Shown here: positions 32,773 to 45,183 of the stretch, in pieces
How the letters are laid out: each line of letters opens with the position of its first letter
How positions within the stretch are numbered: the stretch's first letter is position 1
Origin: Glebionis coronaria
Lineage: Eukaryota; Streptophyta; Magnoliopsida; Asterales; Asteraceae
NCBI GenBank assembly: GCA_025667525.1
Contig: JANFOE010000191.1
Span: forward strand, 1,240,001 to 1,304,000
Reading direction: 5' to 3'
DNA length: 64,000 nt
The notes under the pieces: generated by a model
Seen by the model: only the letters and a program-made list of their open reading frames with translations
Databases searched by the model: none
Told to the model about the DNA's origin: nothing
Made by a program: the position numbers and the translations under genes

Positions 32773-33659
32773 GGAATTGATTTTATGGGGTCGTTCCCAT
32801 CATCTCGTGGTAATAAGTACATCCTTGTCGCCGTTGACTACCTATCCAAGTGGGTTAAAGCTAAGGCTTTGCCCATGAACGATGCTCGTGTGGTAGTCAA
32901 GTTTTTGAAGCAATTATTCTCTCGCTTTGGAACCCCTCGTGCAATCATAAGCGATCGTGGAACCCATTTTCGTAATGACCAATTTGAAAGGGTTCTAAAG
33001 AAATATGGGGTTACACATCGGCTTTCTACGACTTATCACCCACAAATGAGTGGGCAAGTCGAGGTTTCAAACCGAGCTTTGAAGAGGATCTTGGAGAGAT
33101 CGATAGGAGAGAACCGACAATCTTGGTCAGATAAGTTAGACGACGCTTTATGGGCCTTTTGTACCGCTCATAAGACGCCCATTGGGTACACCCCTTATAA
33201 GCTTGTGTATGGGAAGAATTGTCACTTGCCCATTAAACTCGAACACAAAGCTTATTGGGCCCTAAAGCATTGTAATGATGACATTGAGACCGCGGGAAAA
33301 CACCAGAAAATGAAATTGAATGAATTGGATGAATTGAGAGACATTGCTTATGAAAATTCATTGATTTATAAAAAGAAAACTAAAAAGTTTCATGATTCTA
33401 AAATTAAAACCGGGTTTTTAACATTGGAGATCAAGTGTTGCTTTTTAACTTAAGATTGAAAATATTTTCCGGCAAGTTGAAATCCCGTTGGTCCGGACCA
33501 TTCACCATTACCCAAGTGTTTCCTTATAATACCATCGAGCTAGCTCAAAATGATGGTCCTAACTTTATGGTGAGTGGACATAGGTTGAGGCACTACTTTG
33601 GTGGGGAAGTTCCTTCTTTGAACGACCTCGACCAAGTCACCTTCCCCCATGATAATTAG
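32773..33659 (+). pseudogene. int: R2 integrase core and C terminus
   Basis: Catalytic triad visible: Asp at 32779 (GIDFM), Asp at 32953 (ISDRG) and Glu at 33061, 36 codons apart as in DD35E integrases. The frame runs to 33453 but shifts at about 33415; the C-terminal domain ([20 protein letters not shown]) reads from 33435 to the stop at 33657. With the upstream TAG and this shift the protein is broken, though it is the best preserved pol segment of R2. Confidence 0.88.
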
Positions 33660-34372
33660 TATTGAGGAGATCGAGTCGAGCTCATGACTCGGTAATCAAA
33701 AACGAGGTTCCTCGTGGGGGAGTTCCCATGCTTATCTATGTACGTATTATCGCTTTCTAATGTAGCTAATGTGAGGGGATTTGTGCCCTTCCAACCTTTG
33801 TTCCGTGGTTGTTTGTGACTTGTGGTTTTTAGATGATCATTATATTCACGATTGGAGCCTCTCGTATTCGTTTTACGTGAGCACTCGATCGTTTGCTTTG
33901 AATAATTTCTCGATATCCAAATGATATATCCTTGAATGTTCTAACCTTAGGTCTTTTAGCACATTTCATAAACGACTATTGATTTAATGGTTCCACCCTT
34001 TTCATGCTAGATTAACCATTCGACTTCGTCTCTAGTATGGGGTATCTTACCCTTAGACTCGAAACATTGAGGACAATGTTTAACTTTAGTATGGGGGGTG
34101 AATAGATACTTGCCTTGCCAAACATTCACGCTATCCAAAGTTTATCTTTTGTTTATCGTTTTGTTGCAAAATAAGGCTAAAAATGGCCAAATTTTAAAAA
34201 AGTTCTCATGTTTCATAAATTTTTGAAGACACGAATGTAGATTTTCCGATGGCGAGAATAAGAGTAATTCTTTACTCGACCGTGCGTGTTGAGCACTTAG
34301 CTTCGATTCATTAACTTTATATTAGGCTAAGTCTCTTAGATGAGGACGAGAAATGATAGAGTTAATTATAAG
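33660..34372 (+). other. R2 3' non-coding tail
   Basis: Begins with the block shared with R1 and R3 (33670-33735: GAGTCGAGC, GACTCGG, then CCTCGTGGGGGAG). It holds two purine tracts AGTATGGGG at 34034 and 34088 with the perfect hairpin AAACATTG-AGGA-CAATGTTT at 34062-34081 between them. The GAGGACGAGAAATGATAGAG stretch near 34340 matches R3's tail. Similarity to the tails stops at about 34372, where R7 sequence starts. No 3' LTR of R2 is present. Confidence 0.75.
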
Positions 34373-34916
34373 CTAAGAATACCAACGACACTCTAAGAAA
34401 TCAAAAACAGCGCATGACATCCATGTCTTCGATCTCAAGATGTAACGCAGGAAGGTCTCTTAGCAGTGTGATTTTCCAAAATCACAAGACATACCGAGAA
34501 ATAATTTAAAACATTAACAGGTTGCACTCCTAGGCGAGGAGGTTTTATGAAAGGGGAAGGTACAAGTTTATAGAAGTAGAATTGTATTCCAAACAATCGT
34601 CACATAATAGAGGATGACTTGCAGGATGACGATGATGATTTCAAGGTACAACGAATGTTGCGATTCGAAGTCGAAATGTAGAATGGTCAATGAAGTAGTA
34701 TTTAATCAATACACAAGTGTCGCGTAATACGGTGACGTAATGGTCAATCAAAGTTATGAAAACTCGCGATATTATTCAACACAGATTTTAAGGAATGCCT
34801 CGAGATATGTGACTCACACGATGTCCTTTAGTCTTTTTCGGAGACACATTGAGCTACACAATGGTCTATAGACTATTTTTCAAGACATCCAATCACAAAT
34901 GATCGAAAAGCAATTG
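34373..34916 (-). other. R7 leader, distal part
   Basis: No ORF or known domain. Assigned to R7 because the R6 TSD joins it to 38764 and on to the PBS. Left edge abuts R2's tail; no TSD seen there. Confidence 0.5.
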
Positions 34917-34921
34917 GATAT
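34917..34921. repeat. Left TSD of R6 (GATAT)
   Basis: Identical to 38759-38763. Confidence 0.9.
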
Positions 34922-37900
34922 TGATGAGACTGCTTTTATACATAGTCTCATCGTCCAAAACGGGCTTAAAATGATTAAAATATCATAAAAAGTACCAAAT
35001 ATATGCTTGTGTTTTCTCAATGTTGATTTTAAGTACGGATATTGAGAAAATGACAAAAGATCATAAGAATCAATCAAAAACGAACACGGGAAAAGAAGTC
35101 GCACAATGAACCGGGCCCTAATGTTGATTTTCCAAGAAAAGACCTTGAAGAATTTAAGATTGTACAAGAAGGGTCCTTCATTATTGAAGAATTGACACTT
35201 TGTACCCTTGTTTATTCATAATTACAAGTTTGGTCACTAAAGTTTGTCAAATTTACAAAAAGGACCCTCAACTTTGAAGAATTGGCAAGAATGGTCCCTC
35301 ATAATTGAATACTTGTCACTTTTAGTCCTCCATGAAGACAATAATACAAGTGAAGACCTTGAAGAATGAATACATGCCAAAAATAGCCCTTCAAATATCA
35401 TCAAATTACAAAACAAGTCCTTTGATACACTTTTGGAAAGTTTTTGTGGCCAATGTATGAAGTTGAAAACTTCATTTACAAAGGAAATACGTTTTGGTTG
35501 TTTTAAACTTGAAGTGAAAGGAAGAAAGAAGACAAGGGGTTAAAGTTGGCAGACAACAAAACTTACCTTAACCACTCCCATGATGACACATCACCCCACT
35601 CACATAAACAACCAATCACAGCTCACTATGTTTCCACCTCACCTACCCACTAAACTAGTTTAACTAATTATTAATTAGTTGGCGCCTAACACCACGTTTA
35701 AACCCAAAACAAGATCAAACACATGTTCTTCATGTTCTTAACCAAATTTTGGTTTTTCTTAACCATTATGAACTAAGTGTTAATTAGCTCCAGATTTACA
35801 ATTAATCATCATTTAAACAAAACCCAACCCATACATTGCATGCCACATCACTCACTTGGTCACATGAGGGTTCCCCTACTACTTTATGGACGAAGACAAA
35901 AGCTATGTCAGGGAATCAACGCCCCACAACCCATGCTTCATTTCTAAGCATACTTGGACGTATAAGATCACAAAACAACAAAGAAAAGTCACATGTTTCA
36001 GCTCCAACTACAAATTCAAACCAAGTATATGCGAATCTTCAAAGGGCATTATTGGAACTTCAAGCAGCTAGGGTTTTTGGTTTTTCAGCTTTCTAGGTCA
36101 CTGTAACCCTCTATATAAAGGGACCTTAGTCATAGCAAATAAAAGGTTCTTGTTTTTATTTGGTCAAAAATCTGTAAGCCTTTGTTTCTAATGAATGAAA
36201 AAAGTGTTTGATTTTGTGACGAATTCCAAGTGCCAGTCATTTACATTTCATGTTTGTTGTTTAAGTTTGTGATTTGAGATTCCAAAAGTTTGGTTAAAGT
36301 TTTATGCAAGTTTGTTCAAAGTTTTCCAAAACCTGATTTTTCCAAGTTTGGCACAAATACTAGAAGTTTTTGGGCTTAATATTGATCATCTCACCTTGAT
36401 TAGAAGATTATCAAGGTGGAGTGAGATCTTAGTTTGGGAATATTCAAGGAGTGGGGTACAAGTTGGAACAAATCTGTTCTATTTTCCACTTTTTATATAA
36501 TCTGTGGTTCTTAACCTTGTTGAATCTTAACCACATAAGCTATAAAATTTGGGAGTGTGGGTGTACATTACTTAGGTTTGTCATTTTTATCCAAAATCTA
36601 TCATAATTTTGGTGAAAAGTGAATTTTGGTGTCTGCTGATATTTGGTGCTATTTGAAGCATGTAATCTTGTTCTTACTTCATAAGAGTTGTTATGATGCA
36701 TGTTTGAGCTTGATTCAGTCTCGAAAACACTTTTGCTTTGTTAAATTTAGATCTAAAAAGTTAAAGGGGTGTTTGAGGTTACTGAATTATTGAGCTTGGT
36801 TGTGGATTAAGTAGTTATTTAGGGGTCTTTTGTGTTTGTATCTGTTATGGAAGTGTTTGTGTGCTGATATTTGTTGTTCTTGTGCTTTCTAACATTGAAT
36901 CTGAATACTTGGCATAACTAGCTTGTTTTAGGTCATTTTGAAATGAAAATTGGTCAAAACCTAGATTGTATGCTAATCTAGGGATAACAAGTGAAACAAC
37001 AAAGTTTGTGTAACCTGAGTGATAGATTTGAGGCTTTGAAGTTCAAGATTTGGTCATTTAGTTCAGCAAAAGGACTTTGTGTTCATCAGTTAAGTCACAT
37101 AGGTTTGATACTAGGTATAATCTTGGAATCAGTGCACGAAACAAGTTTATTTGTGTGTCACTAAGTCTGTTATTGCTTTTGTATGCTTTTGGTGGACTTT
37201 GGTTGGCTTATTCTAGCTTAAACATTGGCTTATATCATCAGATCTGCTTATTATCATGTCTGTGTCATGTCTGTAAACTCTTTGATTAAACTGTATCAAT
37301 TCGCTGGGTGATTTTGTGATTTTTTGCTTGATTGTGACTCCCTACAACTCACTGGTTGTAGGGGGTGCCTTGTTTGTCCAAAAACACCAAGTGAATCTCT
37401 CTTAAAAAGCAAATCAAAAAAGTCAACCAGTGGGAACTCTTTCCCACTGAAAGTTCCCACTAATAGTGTTAATTGGTCATCAGCTTATTAATAAGCTATA
37501 TTGGCTTATTCTATTGTGCAACAACTTGTTTTTTGTGATAGAACTTATTATTTTCAGCTTATAAGTCAGTTTTGAGGTTTACAGCTTTTGGTTTTAGCTT
37601 TTCACTAGAAAATGACTACTTTGTCTTTTTCCAAAACAACTTATTGCTTTTTCCATCTTATTTAGTGTGCTTATTTGAAATATTTTTGTTGATTAATCTT
37701 AGTTTGGTCATTTAAAACCTTTCACAACTTGAATCAGCTCTTGTAGTGGTCTAGAACTCAAAAACGACTATTTTGTCGTTTTCTGTAGAGAGCTTTGGCT
37801 TATTTCAGGCTTATTTCTTGGGCTTTTTTAAAAATTGTTTTTACAAACAGCTTTATAATCTCATAAGAAGGATGTGTGTCAAATTTCAGCTTATGGCATT

Positions 37901-38758
37901 AGCTTATGCCTTAATGGGCCAAAAAGCCAATTAAGAATAAGCTGAATTCTATTAAGCCGTGATAAGCACTGATTCAGCTTTTAGGCCTTAAGAGTTTTGT
38001 GTTTAAAATTCAATTTTAAGCTTATCTGGAAGTTTTAGGCTTATTTGGTTAACATTTTTCTTATTGGGCCTTAATAAGCCCATTTTGCAAATTGTTTTCT
38101 ATTTTGGCCCATTTGGAGGCCCAATAGGGGTATTTAGGTCATTTTACTTTCATTTCTGGTTTTATTAAGTTAAAATAAGTTAGTTTGCAAGTTTTTAGAA
38201 TTTTTTATAAATTTTGAATTTTTAATATTTAATTATAATTTTTAATCATTTTAAATAGTCTTAATTGGTTTTAAATTTGTCAAAAATACTTTTTAGCTTA
38301 ATTAAGTTATTTTAGAGGTTTACAAATTGAAAAATCTTATTTTGGGCTTTTTATTAATTAAATTGATTTTTAGGGCTTTAATTAGTATTAAAAAGTTAAT
38401 ATTTAATTAAATAAAAGGTTTGAGTAAGTTTTGATTTTTGGTAAACTCTAATTGCATTTTTATGGATTTATTGTGATTTTCTAGGAGTTTTTGGGGTAAT
38501 TTTTTTAAATTTCGTCACGTTTTACGGTTTTACGTCTTAGTTTTCGTCGTAATTTAATTTTATTCGTATCCGTCATCATTTTTCTTTTTCCATTCTTTCA
38601 TCAATATTAATCTCAAAGTTAATCAAGTCTTAACACACACACCAAGCCTCCTTGAGAACGAACTCTCACAAAGGGTCATTAGTGCACGGTTTTCCTAAAT
38701 CGTCGTACTTAACCTATTTACGTTCTTTTTCCTAAAAGACGTATTACTACCACTATCA
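34922..38758 (+). mobile_element. R6: solo LTR related to the R3 LTR (3837 bp)
   Basis: Starts TGATGAGACT with the same 9-bp terminal hairpin as R3 (34923-34931 and 34944-34952), has TATATAAA at 36112-36119 and ends CACTATCA. It is flanked by a perfect TSD, with no interior attached, so it is a solo LTR formed by LTR-LTR recombination. It is clearly homologous to R3's LTR along its length but more diverged and about 335 bp longer, so it is a sister subfamily. ORFs within (near 35836, 37077) are not conserved and look spurious. Confidence 0.9.
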
Positions 38759-38763
38759 GATAT
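38759..38763. repeat. Right TSD of R6 (GATAT)
   Basis: Pairs with 34917-34921. Confidence 0.9.
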
Positions 38764-39379
38764 CTAAATAGATATCTTAAAATATTTAAACAATGAAGGT
38801 AACGCACAGGGTAGTAAAATGAAAATTGGAAATTTAATTGAAAGCAACACTTCTTAATCCCAAACAATGGAATGACGAGAGTATGTACGACATGTAACAA
38901 TGAGTCGAGAAAAACAACCAGTTCAAAACGAACGAGTATATGAGGTCAGTCGTATCACGCATAAACAAGATAACAATAGTAGTCGGAAAAGTGAGTATGA
39001 AAGGTCGGAAGCATACGCGCTCCGAATACAAGTATGTAACATCACAACAAATTAAAATCATGGTAACAAGATCAAGTTTACATGAACAAGAATTCAAGAA
39101 ATACAGTAAGAGCATATGTAATCAAGTAATATCCAATGATAATTCATGAAGCACAAAGGCTTTGAAAAGTGATAGTGTCACTAGGGTAATGTAATATTTC
39201 AACATGTAACCAGGAGATGAAATACTACAACGATAATTATAAGTAAATAATAATGATTAGAGAGTTAGCCGCGCAGATATCAAACAACAATGGCAGATTC
39301 TGTGTTTGACACTTAGAAACAGGGAATATATTAACTTTCGGTTATTGACTAAGTTTTGAAAAATGACTCAGTTTCCTAT
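38764..39379 (-). other. R7 leader, proximal part
   Basis: Sequence between R6 and the PBS. Open frames on both strands (38834-39115, 38940-39149) overlap and resemble nothing known. No gag motif. Confidence 0.55.
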
Positions 39380-39397
39380 AACCTGGCTCTGATACCA
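39380..39397 (-). promoter_or_regulatory. R7 primer-binding site (initiator tRNA-Met)
   Basis: On the minus strand it reads TGGTATCAGAGCCAGGTT, an 18-nt match to the complement of the 3' end of plant initiator tRNA-Met, 3 bp from the LTR end. This is the longest PBS match in the window. Confidence 0.92.
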
Positions 39398-39400
39398 ATA

Positions 39401-42310
39401 TGTGAGACCCCCATAATCAGACAAGGGAACAACTAGGCAGCAAGGGGGTTCCACATCATGGTACAAGAAACAATGAATTACTGTTGACACAAAGTTGACG
39501 TAATAAAATATGTACATTACATCATAAAATAACACAGTTTTAAACATAGGTCCCAGAGTTTTATATGCGGAAATATTTATTAATTCATCATGATTTATAA
39601 CACTTAGTTACCAAAAATACAGAAAAAATCTTCTGACGGTTTTTAGATAAAACCAAAGTTGAAATCTACACAGAAATCTCCAAGTTGCGATAATATCTTG
39701 CGGGCTCCCATCCAAGCAAAGATAAGTAATAATACCTGAGATTAAACATGTAAAATCGTCAATATAAAGTTGAGTGATATTCATAGGTTTAGCAGTAAAG
39801 GTGTGGAACACAAGCATTCATTTGTAAAACAATTAATATGGAGAATGGTTATATACGTCAACCATAGTCCGAAACCATTATTATTGCTGTTAAGTTCATG
39901 AACCGAAGCTTAACTCATGTAAGTTCATCTAGTGAGTATTCAGCCTAAATACTCAAGTATAACAAATATTAGTGCGTCAAGGTAATCGGAATGGGGATAG
40001 TCAATCCCGATGGATCCACCCACAAGATTCGCGCTAAGTAACACAAGTAAATTAACTGTTCATGATTAGGAGAGGAAACTTAAGGCTATAGACTAAAAGC
40101 AATAATAATAAAGAAAGTCTGGAAAGCATACAAGTTCTGGATAGCACACAAGTTCTGGATAGCATACAGTTTTTTTTAATAGTTGTGTTCCACCATGTAT
40201 AATCTCACCCCGCGTTTAGAAACCATGTACAAGTAAAAAGGGGCTATGAACTCACCTTAGCCACGAGGTAAGTAAATCATTGTACTTAAAAGCTGAGTAG
40301 AAAAAGTAGTAGCATGGCGATCACCGATGATATGGATGTCCTGGAAACACGAAAACCGCAACCTATTAAAATAAGGCGTGCGTTAAGACTCGAACTCAAA
40401 TATCGATATATACCAAGTATAATATGACTTTAAATATTTTCAAAGTATTCATATATCAAAACCAGTGATATGAACCAAATGAATCCATACTAACCCGTTT
40501 ATCCAACATTACCCATTTAAACACTTGTACACTTGAAATTGACCCGTCATAAGACGCCAAGTCACCGCAAGTCAAACTATCCATTTACCTTACTCGGACC
40601 AGTAGCTAAGTCATTTATATAATGACTAAACCACTTGAGTAAGTCACCGTGTCCGATAGTGAATACTCAAACTCACGCAACACAAGCATTGAACTACGTG
40701 TCCAAATACAAATTAGCAAGTACACTCCGAATGTACACATCAATCTACCCTATCTAGACTTGTCTGTTTTCTATGAAACTTGGTGTCAAGGTCACTTATA
40801 ACCTGTATAAGACCCTGCCAGAATTTGAGCCAAAGTACATACTTTAAAACCCATCAGCTCACACTTTACTCGACTCTAAAATTTGGGACCGAATTGTATA
40901 CTTGTTTCATATAACCGTTTATACCACTTTAAAAGTATTATCTTTACAATCCGCCTTTTAAACCCACTACTAAACTCATCATATTAAGTTTATAAACCTT
41001 AAAAACCAATAGTATCATTTATCTAACCAAGCCTAAAGTCCGCGAGAGTCGACCCAAAATCAGCCACAATTTCGGATTGTGTCGATTTGCGTCTCCCTGT
41101 ACACGAATACTAAAACTAGCATAACTTTTGATCCGTAAAGAATTAGAAGCTCTATCTTATATCAAAACGAGCGTATTGAAAAACTCTACAACAAAATCAA
41201 ATAATCTAAACATATATCCAATCTTAAACCCACAAAAAATCTGCTCTAACCTGATGATGTAATATACACTTTTAGAAATCATAGAAAACATCATTTTGAC
41301 TCAAATCCACCATGATCCATACCTCTTATATTACCCTACTATTATACCCATCAACCAAACAACTCATAAAACACTTGCATGTTAAATTTAACAAAAACCA
41401 AAGATAAAAAAATACAACTTTTTAAGATCAAAACATGAAGATCTTACCAAAAACAATACATGCAAGATCATCAAAACACATACTAATCATAAAATCATAA
41501 AAATCTTGAAAGTTGATGCATGTGTATGATTTTGGTATCAAAATAACCGCAACAAGATGTTAGAGATGGGACTTAATCTAGTTTTGATTTAAACAAGCTC
41601 AAAATCAAGAAAATGAGGGTGTTTGTTGTGGTGGAGGTGGCGGAAATAAAAAGGAGATGGGAGGGAGAGATTTTGCTTAGTGTGTGTTTTTTTTAGTTAA
41701 GAAAATGAGAAGAAAATGGGGGGAAATGGTTATATAGTGGGGTGTAGGGTAGAAATTGCAATTGTTGAATAGTTTTGGGCTAAAATGAAATTAAATAGTT
41801 TAAAGGGTAGAAAATGACTATTAGTAAATCTTGAAAATATTTACGGGGCTCAGGTTTTGTAAAAATACTTTCTAAAAGTTAAAATGCATCATAAATATGA
41901 TAATATGGTTTCCCGACACGACTTAATACGTAATTAAAACGGAATCGTCGAAGATATTAATTATCGAAACAATCAATAATGAAATGTAAAATTTTGGGCA
42001 TCCATCGGTATCGCGATCACTAGAAGTTCTCGTTGTTCATTGATTTGAGTAAACTCATTGTAAAATGCACGCGGGTGCTTTTAAATCAAAAACTTTTGAT
42101 TTAAATAAATATGGAAAAATAAAATAAAAATTTTATAATTCCAAATAAAGTATTTATCAATGATCAGAAAATACATAAAAAGTATAATCTATTAAAATTA
42201 TCATGATCTCAGGATTTACATATAAGAATACAAGAAATGTAATACGTTGGAAAACTCAAGCAGCACGAATAAAAGAATAAAATAATACTGGGAAAGTACG
42301 GGTTCTTACA
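39401..42310 (-). repeat. R7 5' LTR (2910 bp)
   Basis: On the minus strand it begins TGTAAGAACCCG (plus-strand 42310) and ends GGGGGTCTCACA (39401), the TG/CA form, directly before the PBS. A TATA box (plus-strand TTATATAG near 41732) gives a promoter reading to the left. Its first kilobase is similar to 42311-43643. Confidence 0.8.
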
Positions 42311-43643
42311 TCTTCCATCATTTTTATCCTCATTTTGACCACTAAAACCAACTCATACAACATCTAATCTCTACCACAACCTATGCAATGCCCTAACCAA
42401 GACGAGAAACCTATTTGGGGTTTAAAATACTTAGAACATCAGTGGTATACAGTCAAGATACAAAAACTCCAACTCAAAAACAATAATTTGAAAAAACAAA
42501 AATCAAAGTAAAATAATAGAGCTAAGTATATCTTAATCTAGTACAATATCAATTCTAATGATCAAAGCTCTTATCCTTCTTGTAACCTCCCTAATTTTTG
42601 AAAACCAAACACCCCTATAAGATGTTAAAATCTGATTTTGAACCAAATAACATGATGCATGTGTGTGTAATCATCAAAAACATGATCAAAACCAAAATCA
42701 ACTTTCATAAAATCAATAGAAATTCAAGATTAAGGTTTTTTAAATTGCTTGTATGTGATAATTAACACTAAAAACATGTAATTAGAGATGTAAGACTTAC
42801 AAAATCAATGGTAGATTCCTTAGAAAAATTTGTATGATGATGGTTTGGGGGTGTTTGTCTTGCATCACCAAGAGGGGAGGGAGAAGAAAACACAGTGTGT
42901 TTTTTTCTTAACTTGTTACTATGAGTTTTTCCTTATGAAGAAATCTATTTATAGGCTCAAGTTTTTAATTTAGCAAATGTGCCCCAAATGTTTTATTTGT
43001 TGATTTGCTTCCCACAAGAGGAGGAAAAGGAGGTAAAGTAAATTTTTGGTGACGGAAGTGATAGTTGGACAAAACCCGACTCCTTTTGCAAACTTGAATA
43101 CGTTAAAACACGAAACCTATAAAATATAAATAGGACTCGATAAATACTCGTTTTTAGCTAAAGGAGGTACTAAGGAGAAAGAGTAAAGAAAACGGCTATA
43201 AAAATATATCATGAGGGTGTCCCGAACCAAAAAGTCAGTCCGACACCTGAAAACGTAAAAATACAAAAGTTCAACACCGTGCCCGTTATCGGTCTAGACT
43301 TATAACCAAGTAAAAATTAACCTTCTTTTCACTTCCTAAGGTCGAAATTTCTAGCCCTCGGTTCTCGTTCCGCTGATTTGGGTAAACTTTTTGAAAAATG
43401 CACGCGGGTGCTTTTAATTCAAAATTTTTTATTTAAATAAATACGGAAGAATAAAATAAAAATTTTATAATTATGAATAAAGTATTATCAATGATCAGAA
43501 GAATACCTAAAATATAATTTATTTAAAATTATCGAGATCTCAGGATTTACGTATGAAGAATACAAGAAAATGTAACATAATGAAAAATTTAAGAAGCATG
43601 AATAAAATAATATAATAATACCGAGAAAATACGAGTTCTCACA
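42311..43643 (-). repeat. Partial sister LTR of R7
   Basis: On the minus strand it starts TGTGAGAACTCG (43643) and matches the first part of the R7 LTR: the stretch with ATTTTATTTTATT near 43450 equals that near 42130, a TATA box lies at plus-strand 42951 (ATTTATAGG), and the left edge aligns with about 41275. The remaining LTR part is missing. R7 may have inserted into it. Confidence 0.65.
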
Positions 43644-43706
43644 GTGTATGTTTTTTATTTGGTAAAGACAAGATGGTCGGGACAAGATATTGTGAATATT
43701 CGAAGA

Positions 43707-43841
43707 CGGCGTAGAGGGGACAAAGTCCTACGCCGTAGACGATATTTATAGAAGCCGACAAAGTGTTTTTGAAAGACGGACAAGTATTTTTAGAAAATTT
43801 AAAGACCTACGATGTAGGTAGATATTTACCTACACCGTAGG
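43707..43841. repeat. Cluster of CTACG..GTAG palindromes
   Basis: CGGCGTAG at 43707-43714 pairs with CTACGCCG at 43728-43735. At 43806-43841 a 36-nt near-palindrome is formed by two CCTAC-x3-GTAGG units, spaced by an AT-rich centre. Confidence 0.8.
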
Positions 43842-44881
43842 AGAAAATAAAGAACGAGTGAAAAAATAGGAACTAAACACTTTTCAAATGAAGTTATTAT
43901 TGTTATTATTGCATTTAATGTTATTGTTGCAAATGAAGTATTATAGCAATAACCTTTTTCAAAGACTTTTCACAAGTCATTCTAAAAAGCTATCTATAAA
44001 GCTTTAGGTTCAATGGAAAAATACCTCCAAAATACTTTTCAATATAGTGAAAAGTCATTACTTGTTTTTCTCATTGGAGATGCACTAAGTTTGTCACTGG
44101 TGAGTAATTTAATTCATTATAAATACCAATCGCATATGTTAGAATTGGCATGCGTGGCTTCTAGCTTTGGTCGACGAATCAAAGAGAAACAAAAGGGATT
44201 CATCTCTTCGGTTCGCCTGGGTATTCGGCTAGGAGATCGAGCACTAATTCGGTATTATTGTAAAATACTTTAACTTATTTTAATCAATTTAATTTAATGG
44301 TTATTTTGATTGTTTGACATAATATTGTTGATGTATTTTTATTATCTTGCTTAAATTTTATTTATTTTGAAAAGCAATCTTGCTTAGTTATTGCTTTCAC
44401 CATTTAATTCTTAATCTTATTGTCATATTAAATTTATGAAAGTGTTATGCTTCTTGTGATTCTTTTATTTGATGATATGGGATTGAGTGGGTTCTTGATT
44501 TTATTCCTTTGGTGGTAGAGTTTTTACTTTTGCTTGTCTTATATACATATGATATATTCGACTGATGTTGGTATAAAAAATATAGAAGAAACGATTGGTT
44601 AATAGGAAGATCATTCCTTTGGTTTTCTTGCACACCCCTAGTAACAAGCATATGATTAGGAGAGTGAGCCCTTTTTAACTAGATGCTCGACTAGCTTTGA
44701 CGAACAGTAGTTGAGATTTAAGAGACATAAAACAAGCCACTATTACGAATGACCAATTCGACTTGTTGACTTTAGGATTTCCTTTCATAATCTTTTATAA
44801 AACAATATTAGATTTAATAAAAAAGATATAAAAACAAAAGAGTCTACTGAGTTAATAACTAAAACGAAAACATTCTTATTA

Positions 44882-45077
44882 TTGGAACTACTATTCTTCA
44901 TCTTCAATCAATTCTTCTTCATTTTCAACCAAATATACTTTTCTCTTGTAAAACTTCCTCCTTGGCCTCGACGCCGACTTCATCTTATCCTTACATATAT
45001 GCATACACGTCCTCATGCTTTGCTCCAACCGGGCATTTGCAACGTCATATCTGCTCGTTTTTGTGTTCACATATTCT
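44882..45077 (-). pseudogene. Exon-like ORF, unrecognised
   Basis: On the minus strand, a pyrimidine-rich stretch followed by ATGTAG (near 45080) resembles a 3' splice site. About 64 codons follow to a stop at 44882-44884, basic in the middle (KSASRPRRKFYKRK) and acidic at the end (VENEEELIEDEE). Codon use is less AT-biased than around it. It could be the last exon of a degraded or captured gene. I do not recognise the protein, and the open frame extends upstream to 45160 without sense. Confidence 0.3.
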
Positions 45078-45183
45078 ACATTATTAGAAGAGAGGAAAGA
45101 ACATATTAGGAACCATTTTATCAACAACTGAAATACGTAGTAGACAATATCAAAATGCACAATATGTTAAAAGTGTAAAAAAT

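Larger units (their letters stand above)
6690..34372 (+). mobile_element. R2: Athila-like Ty3/Gypsy element split by three insertions
   Basis: Leader, gag, protease, RT, RNase H, integrase and 3' tail are present in the correct order on the plus strand, interrupted by R5a, R3 and R5b. R2's own DNA is about 6690-7496, 9603-10655, 27937-29990 and 31899-34372. Across the R3 and R5b insertions, dropping the insert and one TSD copy gives a continuous gag-pol reading frame, which shows that R2 was the target. There is no 5' LTR or PBS between R1's tail and R2's leader, and no 3' LTR before the minus-strand R7 sequence starts at about 34373, so both ends have been lost. Confidence 0.85.
34373..43643 (-). 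mobile_element. R7: minus-strand LTR retrotransposon fragment
   Basis: Read on the minus strand: 5' LTR (42310 to 39401), PBS (39397 to 39380), then leader going left, interrupted by the solo LTR R6, to a truncated end at about 34373. The pieces 34373-34916 and 38764-39397 hold no recognisable gag ORF. The long PBS match to initiator tRNA-Met and the 2.9-kb LTR would suit a Ty3/Gypsy chromovirus, but no coding domain confirms this. To the right, 42311-43643 is part of a sister LTR. Confidence 0.7.

Noticed and set aside
34358..34385. TAAGAATACC at the R2-R7 border as an inversion trace of the R1 tail (GGTATTCTTA near 6568)
   Set aside because: Only about 10 bp in inverted form; chance is plausible at this length and nothing further matches.
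39380..39397. tRNA gene remnants at the tRNA-like 12-18-mers (14163, 20786, 39380, 47118, 52567)
   Set aside because: Each is only the 3'-end complement of a tRNA placed 2-5 bp inside an LTR, which is a primer-binding site. No cloverleaf follows.
44013..44273. 86-residue plus-strand ORF as a host gene
   Set aside because: No recognisable domain, no clear splice or promoter context, and of a length expected by chance here. Kept only as part of the unassigned region.
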